This document shows, one piece after another, positions 57,691-64,000 of a DNA stretch of 64,000 nucleotides. The notes under the pieces were generated by a model. It was given only the letters and a program-made list of their open reading frames with translations. It ran no database searches and had not been told where the DNA came from. The translations under genes and the position numbers were made by a program. The DNA is taken from contig NC_079498.1 of assembly GCF_030052815.1 (NCBI RefSeq), forward strand, positions 98,536,041 to 98,600,040, in the 5' to 3' direction. How positions within the stretch are numbered: the stretch's first letter is position 1; every line of letters starts with the position of its first letter. The stretch comes from Hevea brasiliensis (taxonomy: Eukaryota; Streptophyta; Magnoliopsida; Malpighiales; Euphorbiaceae).

Positions 57691-59160
57691 AAAAATGTTG
57701 AGGCGTGGATGCCAAGGGTATTTGGCATTGGTGAGAGATACATCCGTAGAAGATGTCAAGATGGAAAATGTTCCTGTTGTCGAGAATTCATGGATGTCTT
57801 CCCGAAGAGCTTCTGTGGTTGCCACCGTAAAGGGAATAGAGTTCTGCATTGATGTTATTCCGGTACAAACCCCATATCCATGCCACCTTACAGGATGGCA
57901 CCAAATAAATTGAAAGAGTCAAGGAGCAACTACAGGAGCTTTTGGACAAGGGTTTCATACGTCCGAGCACTTCACCCCGGGTGCTCTGCTTTATTTGTGA
58001 GAAAGAAGGATGGGTCATTGAGGTTGTGTATCGACTACGCATACCGAACAAGGTGACAGTGAAGAACAAGTATCCACTTCCTCGGATCGATGATTTGTTT
58101 GATCACCTCAAGGAGCTAGATTCTTTCCAAGATAGACTGCGATCAGGCTACCATCGCTTGAGAATCAGAATGAGGATGTGTCCAAAACGGCTTTCAGGAC
58201 AAGATATGGTCATTATGAGTTCTTGGTGATGTCTTTTGGACTCACTAATGCACCAGCAGCCTTCATGGACCTGATGAACAGGGTGTTCAAGCCATTTTTG
58301 GACCGTTTTGTCATCGTATTCATAGATGACATTTTGGTATACTCTCGGACCGAGGAAGAACACGTGTGGCACTTGAGGATGGTGTTGCAGACTTTGAGGG
58401 AGCACCACCATACGCCAAATTTTCGAAATGTGAATTTTGGCTAGAAAGCATCTCATTCTTGGGACACGTGGTTTCTAGAGACGGTATTCAAGTGGATCCC
58501 AAGAAAATTGAAGCTGTAACTGATTGGCTTAGGCCTACAACAGTCACTGAGGTGCGAAGTTTTCTGGGTTTAGCTGGCTACTATAGGCGTTTTGTACAAG
58601 ATTTCTCCAGGATAGCGGCTCCCTTAACTAAGTTGACCAGGAAGAATGTTCCATTCATTTGGACAGATGACTGTGAGGTGAGTTTCCAGAAGCTCAAGGA
58701 GTGTCTAACCACTGCCCCTGTGTTGACACTACCTGTGAGTGGTGAAGGATACACCGTGTATTGTGACGCCTCCAGAGTTGGCCTAGGGTGTGTTTTGATG
58801 CAGAATGGAAAGGTAGTGGCTTATGCTTCAAGGCAGCTGAAGAGGCATGAGCAGAACTACCCCACCCATGATTTGGAAATGGCGGCTGTAGTCTTTGCAC
58901 TAAAAATCTGGAGACACTACCTGTATGGTGAAGTGTGCGAGATATACACCGACCACAAGAGTTTAAAGTACATCTTCCAACAGAGGGACTTGAACTTGAG
59001 ACAGAGAAGATGGATGGAGCTTCTGAAAGACTATGATTGCACCATCCAGTACCACCCTGGAAAGGCCAATGTTGTGGCAGATGCCTTGAGCAGAAAATCT
59101 TCCGCGCTTGGCGCATTTCAAAGAGAGAAGAGACCATTGATTCAGAGGTACATGAGTTGA
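57691..59160 (+). pseudogene. Tekay reverse transcriptase and RNase H (broken)
   Basis: RT pieces: ELLDKGFIRPSTSP near 57940, NKYPLPRIDDLFDHL near 58070, [19 protein letters not shown] near 58200 and the catalytic FIDDILVYS near 58320. A shift near 58400 leads into the long frame 58366-59160, which carries [12 protein letters not shown] and an RNase H ([50 protein letters not shown]). These enzymes would copy the RNA into DNA. Confidence 0.88.
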
Positions 59161-60255
59161 TGGATCAAGGTTTAATACTAGATCTTTCAGATGAGGGGTA
59201 TTGTTGGCTCACTTTTCGGTGAGGCGGACTTGAGGGACAGAGTTAGAGTTTCCAAAGACAGACCAACAATTGATGAAAATCATAGAAAGAGTACAAAGAA
59301 GGTGAAGGTGGTGAGTTTGGATTTGCCAATGATGGCGCCCTAGTGCAAGGTTCTAGGATATGTGTGCCCGATGTGGACAACCTCAGGAACGAAATCATGC
59401 GAGAGGCACACTATACACTGTACAGTATCCACCCAGGTTCCACCAAGATGTACCATGATGTGAAAGATAGTTACTGGTGGAATGGCATGAAGAGAGACAT
59501 AGCAGACTTTGTGTCCAAGTGCTTGACTTGTCAGAAGGTGAAGTTTGAACACCAGAGACCGTCAGGGAAGCTGCAAGAGCTCCCTATCCCAGAATGGAAG
59601 TGGGAAATGATCACTATGGATTTTGTGACTGGGTTGCCTCGTACCACGCGAGGATATGACTCGATATGGGTAATTGTAGACCGTCTGACCAAATCAGCTC
59701 ACTTCTTACTCAGAAGACTACATACTGTGGGCACAAGATGCCCGGCTCTACATTCGAGAAATAGTCGATTGCATGGAGTTTCGGCCCATAATATCCGACG
59801 AGGGCCCCGATTCACTTCTGGTTTTGGAGAAAGTTGCAGGAGGCACTTGGCACACAGCTTGAACTTCAAGATGACCTTCCACCCTCGCAGACTGACAAAT
59901 TGAAAGGACAATCCAAACATCGGAAGACATGCTTCGCATGAGTGTCTTGGATTTTGAGGTCAATGGGATGAGCACTAGCTTTGGTGGAGTTTGCCTATAA
60001 CAACAGCTTACCACTCCAAAGATAGGGATGGCACCCTATGAGGCACTATATGGAAGAAAGTGTAGGTCTCCTCTGTGTTGGACGGAAATGGGGGAAGCGA
60101 AGGTGCATGATGTAGACCTAGTGCAGTACACTTCAGAGGTAGTTCCTTTAATCGAGGAACGATCGAGACGGCTTTCAGAGATGTAAGAGTTATGCACCCT
60201 GACGGAGGGATGTGGAGTTTGCAAAGGCGACTATGTATTCCTGAAGGTTTCTCCA
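59161..60255 (+). pseudogene. Tekay integrase (broken)
   Basis: The frame 59343-59903 has the zinc-finger part (HPGSTKMYHD, KCLTCQKVK) and the first catalytic block (WKWEMITMDFVTGLP, WVIVDRLTKSAHF). After about 59730 the frame is lost, and the remaining catalytic positions are scattered across frames up to 60255. Confidence 0.82.
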
Positions 60256-60645
60256 ATGAAGGGAGTCATGAGATTTGGAAAGAAGGGCAAGTTGGCACCT
60301 CGGTATATTGGACCTTTTGAGGTTACTGATAGAGTTGGAGCAGTTGCCTACCGGTTGGAGCTACCACCCAACCTTTCTCACGTTCATCCCGTGTTTCACA
60401 TCTCCATGCTCAGGAAATACATTCCTGATCCTTCTCATGTACTGCAGCCGGATGTGATAGAGCTAAAAGAGAACTTGACATTTGAGGAGCAGCCTGTAGC
60501 CATAGTGGACTACCAAGTGAGACAGCTGAGATCCAAACAGATCCCTATGGTTAAGGTTTTATGGAGGAGTCAGTCAGTGGAAGAGTGCACCTGGGAGTCA
60601 GAACGGGACATGCGTAGCAAGTACCTATATTTGTTCAATGTATAG
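60256..60645 (+). pseudogene. Tekay integrase C-terminus with chromodomain
   Basis: The frame reads [33 protein letters not shown] and then a chromodomain-like end ([38 protein letters not shown]). In chromoviruses this domain steers integration towards particular chromatin. The segment itself is intact but cut off from the rest by frameshifts. Confidence 0.88.
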
Positions 60646-60694
60646 TCATGTGCTTTATTCTGCCTTGTGTAAAATTCGAGGACGAATTTTCTGT

Positions 60695-60707
60695 AAGGGG
60701 GGAAGAA
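60695..60707 (+). other. Polypurine tract of the Tekay element
   Basis: AAGGGGGGAAGAA directly precedes the 3' LTR; the AATTCGAGGACGAATTTT motif is just upstream. Confidence 0.85.
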
Positions 60708-63254
60708 TGTAACACCCCAAAATTTTATTAATTATGAGTATTTTTGATATTTAAATTTTATTTAAATTTTAGGAATTTTTTTGAGATTTTTCGGATTTTA
60801 AAAATCGGGTTCGATTTTCCGAAAATATAAACTTTGATGATTTTTAAAAATTAATTTAAAGACCACGTGGCAAAACTAAAAATATATTTGGAGTCTACGT
60901 ATTTTTCTGAGTTTTCGGGAATTTTTTCGGAATTTTTGGACCTCGTTTTCGGTCCCGAGGCAGAGTAAAAATTCAAAATTTTGTATTTCGAATCGAACCG
61001 GCCGATTCGACCGGTCCGAATCGGACCGGTCTCTTCTCTTTTTCTTCCTCTTCCTCCCGCGCGACGCTCTCCCCTTCTCTCTCTTTTCTCTCTCCTCCTC
61101 CTGCCGTCGGCCACCGCCTCCTGCGTCCTCCTCCTCGCCGCCTCCCGGGCCCGGCCCGGCAGCCTCGAGCATCGGAAAACGCCGCGAAGGTCCTCGCGGC
61201 GCTCCGCCAGCTTCCTCGGCCAAATCCGCCGATCCGGTCCACCGATTGGACCGGGTCTTGTATCCAAAACCATCTACTCGTGAGAGCTTTCCATAGACAC
61301 CAAGAACGCCAAATCCATCGAGCGGATTGTCCGATTTAGCTCGGAAAAATTTTAGCCCATTTCAACTTTTGGGCTAAATTTCTAAAACCGTGAATCCCAC
61401 GAGGAAACCGAGGCTACCAAAGACGCTCCATTCGTCGAGAGCTCAACGACATAAATTTCGAATTTTTCCGACACCGCTTTTCGGTGGGTCCCACGTAACT
61501 TCACGGTATTTTCGAGCATTAAATGAGCTTAGAAAATTCTGAAAATTTTATGTACTAACCCCGTGTAATGGGCTTCGTGTAGGTATCCTCGATTCGCGAA
61601 ATTCGACGCTTGATCTGGTTCGCAAATTTCGCCGCATGCACTGCACGGAAAAGTCTCCGAATTGGGCCGAGGTTTTGGCTAGCCCCATTGTCGACGCATC
61701 GAGCGCTGTTCAAGTCGAATCGCAAAGGTAAACCCGAACCTAGTTTTTACGTAATTTTCTAGTGCTTAAATAGGATTAAAAATCCATAAAATATTCGTGG
61801 TAGCTTAGAAAATTACGATTCTTTTGCAATAGCTTAGTAATATTGCTAAGGACCATGGGCAAAGTTTTATAATTTTTAGAGCTTGTTTGGGCTTTTTGCA
61901 AAAATGATCAATAATAAGGACTAAATTGAAATTTTGCATCTTGTGATGGATGATTGATTTGATGGGCCCGTGAGGGGCTGTGTGATATGATTGAACCGTT
62001 GATATATGGATTGTGAGTATAGAAGTGCGTTTTAGCCCTTTTGCAAAGTTGGGTAGGTCCTAGGTATAGGGAGACTCACGGATTTTCTGACGACTTAGGA
62101 CGACTTGATATTTTTCTTTGTTTGTATTGAGTCAAATTTATTAAATAGATGTAATGTAATTGTCGTGAGCCGATGCCTTTCTTCCTCCGCCACACATGTA
62201 ATTTGTCATCAAGTTTTTGAGTAAAATATTAATTTTAATTGTAATTTCGATATTATTATATGTTCAGCATGCCCATGCATCACTTATATGCATATATTTA
62301 TGTAGTTAAACTCTAGGCACTAATTATGTTGCATTCATAACTGTTAATGTGCCATGAGTGTTGTTGTGGTAATTTGGAGCAGTGTGCGTGCGTTGGCGTG
62401 CGTGTGATGTGGTGTGGACTATGGATAGGACGGGGTAGTCACGGCTTGAGTTCTTCGCTGGGACCCGTTCCTTCGAGGGGTAGTCACGGCTTGAGTTCTT
62501 CGCTGGGACCTCGATTTGGTTTATTAAGCGAAAGTCCGGCTTGAGTTCTTCGCTGGCACCAGGTTGGATTTAAGAGAGTCAGATAGGGATCACTCCCAAT
62601 ATATTATGATTGATGCTACAGGGTGTGTGAGTGCTCCAAATTACCTTTTTGATGCTATGATGTGAATATGATGTTGATGTTGCATTTCACTCTACAGGTT
62701 GCATTAGTTTCAGATAGTTATAGAGATTATCGTTAAAATTGATATTTTACTCTCGAAGTCGAACGCTCACTCTGCTCAAAAATTTTTACAGGCCACAGGA
62801 GGATATTTTGTTCTGGGTTAACCTGCTTTTCTACCTCGCAGGTTGTTTATCAATAATTGTGTAATTTTAATTACTCCTAGAATTTCCACATGTGTTAGCA
62901 GTATTTATTTGAATTTGGTCTGTAATATTTTTATCATGTTGGACCTGTAAACTTAAATATGTTATGCATGTTGATGGATTGGATGAGGGAGCTGAGCTCC
63001 CATTTATGTTATGTTGATGAGTATGTGGAGGGTGAGCTGAGCTCCCAATTGAGTATTTATTGTGTTTACTGGTCGGGTGAGTCAAAACTCCCGTTGGAAA
63101 GTCCATTTATGGCCGGACTCGTCCGCTTATTTTCTTGAAATTGGGCCCAAATGGGCCTTAGAGTTGGGTTAATGAATAGTTAAGGCTTACTACGGCCTGG
63201 GGCTTTAGGTGGCCTGTGTCCTAGTGCAGTCCTACCATAGGTTGGGTCGTGACA
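60708..63254 (+). repeat. 3' LTR of the Tekay element
   Basis: 2547 bp, TGTAACACCCC...GGTCGTGACA, followed by TSD AATTA (63255-63259). Confidence 0.93.
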
Positions 63255-63259
63255 AATTA

Positions 63260-64000
63260 GAATAGACAGCAAGAGATATTTGAGTTCTTACGAATCCATG
63301 GCAATCAATTTATTATTATATACCACATTTTACGAAATGTTAATGCCCAAAAAAAAATAACAACTGAGCGCTAAAACAGAACAAACAGGCGAGAGCAAAT
63401 CAAGCAGAATAAAAAAAAATTATCAGCATATTGCGAAAGCAAATAAAACAAGCATAGACAAAATGTAAAACATGATTCCATTAAGTTTTAGATTTTATAC
63501 CTGAGATATACTGAAACAGAGAGTGCGAATCGATCCAGGCAAAAGAAAAATATTCAACAGCAAATAATTTCTTTCGGCAAATTTAGAGAAATAAAGGAAA
63601 CGAAAAATTTTTGAGGATTTTCTTTCTGCAAACAATCGATTTAATCGATTCACTATCAACAGGTTTCAGAAATATTTAAGAATGATGAAGGGAGACGATG
63701 GCTTGGAAGGGTGCGACCGAAATGGGTTTGCAGGTGGAAAGAAAAAACGCAGCCGTTCGGGTTCTGGGAGACGGAGCGACGGAAAGAAATGAAGTTTTGA
63801 ATTTTAAAACTTGAAAAGACACAACTGTAGGTTTTTGCAGGGAATAGGTAGCGTGTAGCAGAGGAGAGACGGCGAGAAGACTGATGGTTCAAAAAAAAAA
63901 AAATTGAATCCCGCGCAAATTAATGTGTTAAAAGTCCATTTTGCCCTTAAATACATAATGATGCAATACTTTAAGTAGAGGGGTATTTAAGTAATATGGG
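63260..64000 (-). mobile_element. Continuation of the SIRE-like element (pol to env spacer)
   Basis: This joins the leader at 53027-53158 once the Tekay element is removed. On the minus strand it reads a leader-like sequence with a short open frame (63656-63892) but no pol domain within the window. The rest of the copia element lies to the right. Confidence 0.5.

Larger units (their letters stand above)
53164..63254 (+). mobile_element. Tekay-type chromovirus (Ty3 LTR retrotransposon)
   Basis: 10,091 bp with LTRs at 53164-55720 and 60708-63254, an initiator-Met tRNA primer site, gag, protease, RT, RNase H, integrase and a C-terminal chromodomain, then a polypurine tract. A 5-bp TSD AATTA flanks it (53159-53163 and 63255-63259). 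Coding order and chromodomain place it in the Tekay/Del lineage, whose integrases favour heterochromatin. Many frameshifts interrupt the polyprotein, although the LTRs still look close. Confidence 0.93.

Overview
This is a plant nuclear window and almost certainly a eudicot. It carries intron-containing wall-associated-kinase-like (WAKL) receptor kinase genes in a sea of AT-rich sequence, LTR retrotransposons, LINEs and small inverted-repeat elements. The species cannot be read from the sequence. A woody eudicot, possibly Euphorbiaceae, is only an impression.

The only host genes I can support are three WAKL copies on the + strand: WAKL-1 (13482-16436), WAKL-2 (25866-28965) and WAKL-3 (34993-37498). 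All share one plan. Exon 1 encodes a signal peptide and the cysteine-rich extracellular domain. A 114-bp exon encodes a calcium-binding EGF motif. Exon 3 encodes the transmembrane helix and an RD-type Ser/Thr kinase. WAKL-1 and WAKL-2 read through (707 and 730 codons). WAKL-3 has a one-base deletion in kinase subdomain IX and a later nonsense codon, so it is a pseudogene or encodes a protein lacking most of the C-lobe. WAKL-2 and WAKL-3 also share their 5' flanks and a block of 3' flank (about 31120-31990 versus 47885-48460). They are therefore a tandem segmental duplication later pulled apart by insertions.

Layout. 1-11241: old Tekay-like LTR elements in a tandem LTR/internal arrangement, with a different 3.5-kb LTR in between. 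12671-13076: a MITE upstream of WAKL-1. 18332-19073: a short L1-like insertion with target-site duplications (TSDs). 19672-22984: a full-length but dead RTE-clade LINE with an 18-bp TSD. 29391-31085: a minus-strand RTE remnant interrupted by an LTR fragment. 31998-33550: a CACTA-like end with subterminal repeats. 37834-47526: a complete LTR element (TSD ATATG, tRNA-Asp primer site) with Athila-type gag and protease but no reverse transcriptase or integrase. In place of pol it has a long noncoding region holding a 73-bp tandem array of palindromes. 49173-53158 and 63260 to the window end: the 3' part of a minus-strand SIRE-like copia element with an env-like ORF. 53164-63254: a Tekay chromovirus (TSD AATTA) nested inside that copia element.

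The most unusual feature is the palindrome system of the Athila-like element. Near-perfect inverted words (GTGCATAA/TTATGCAC) are tandemly arrayed in the internal region and also sit just upstream of the TATA box in both LTRs. A diverged LTR of the same family (29488-30393) has a different inverted word (GCGACACAAC/GTTGTGTCG) at the same place, next to a GCCGAGAG spacer also found in array units. Many frameshifts in the retroelements, and LTR-LTR differences that are often small indels, mean that some consensus errors in the assembly cannot be excluded.
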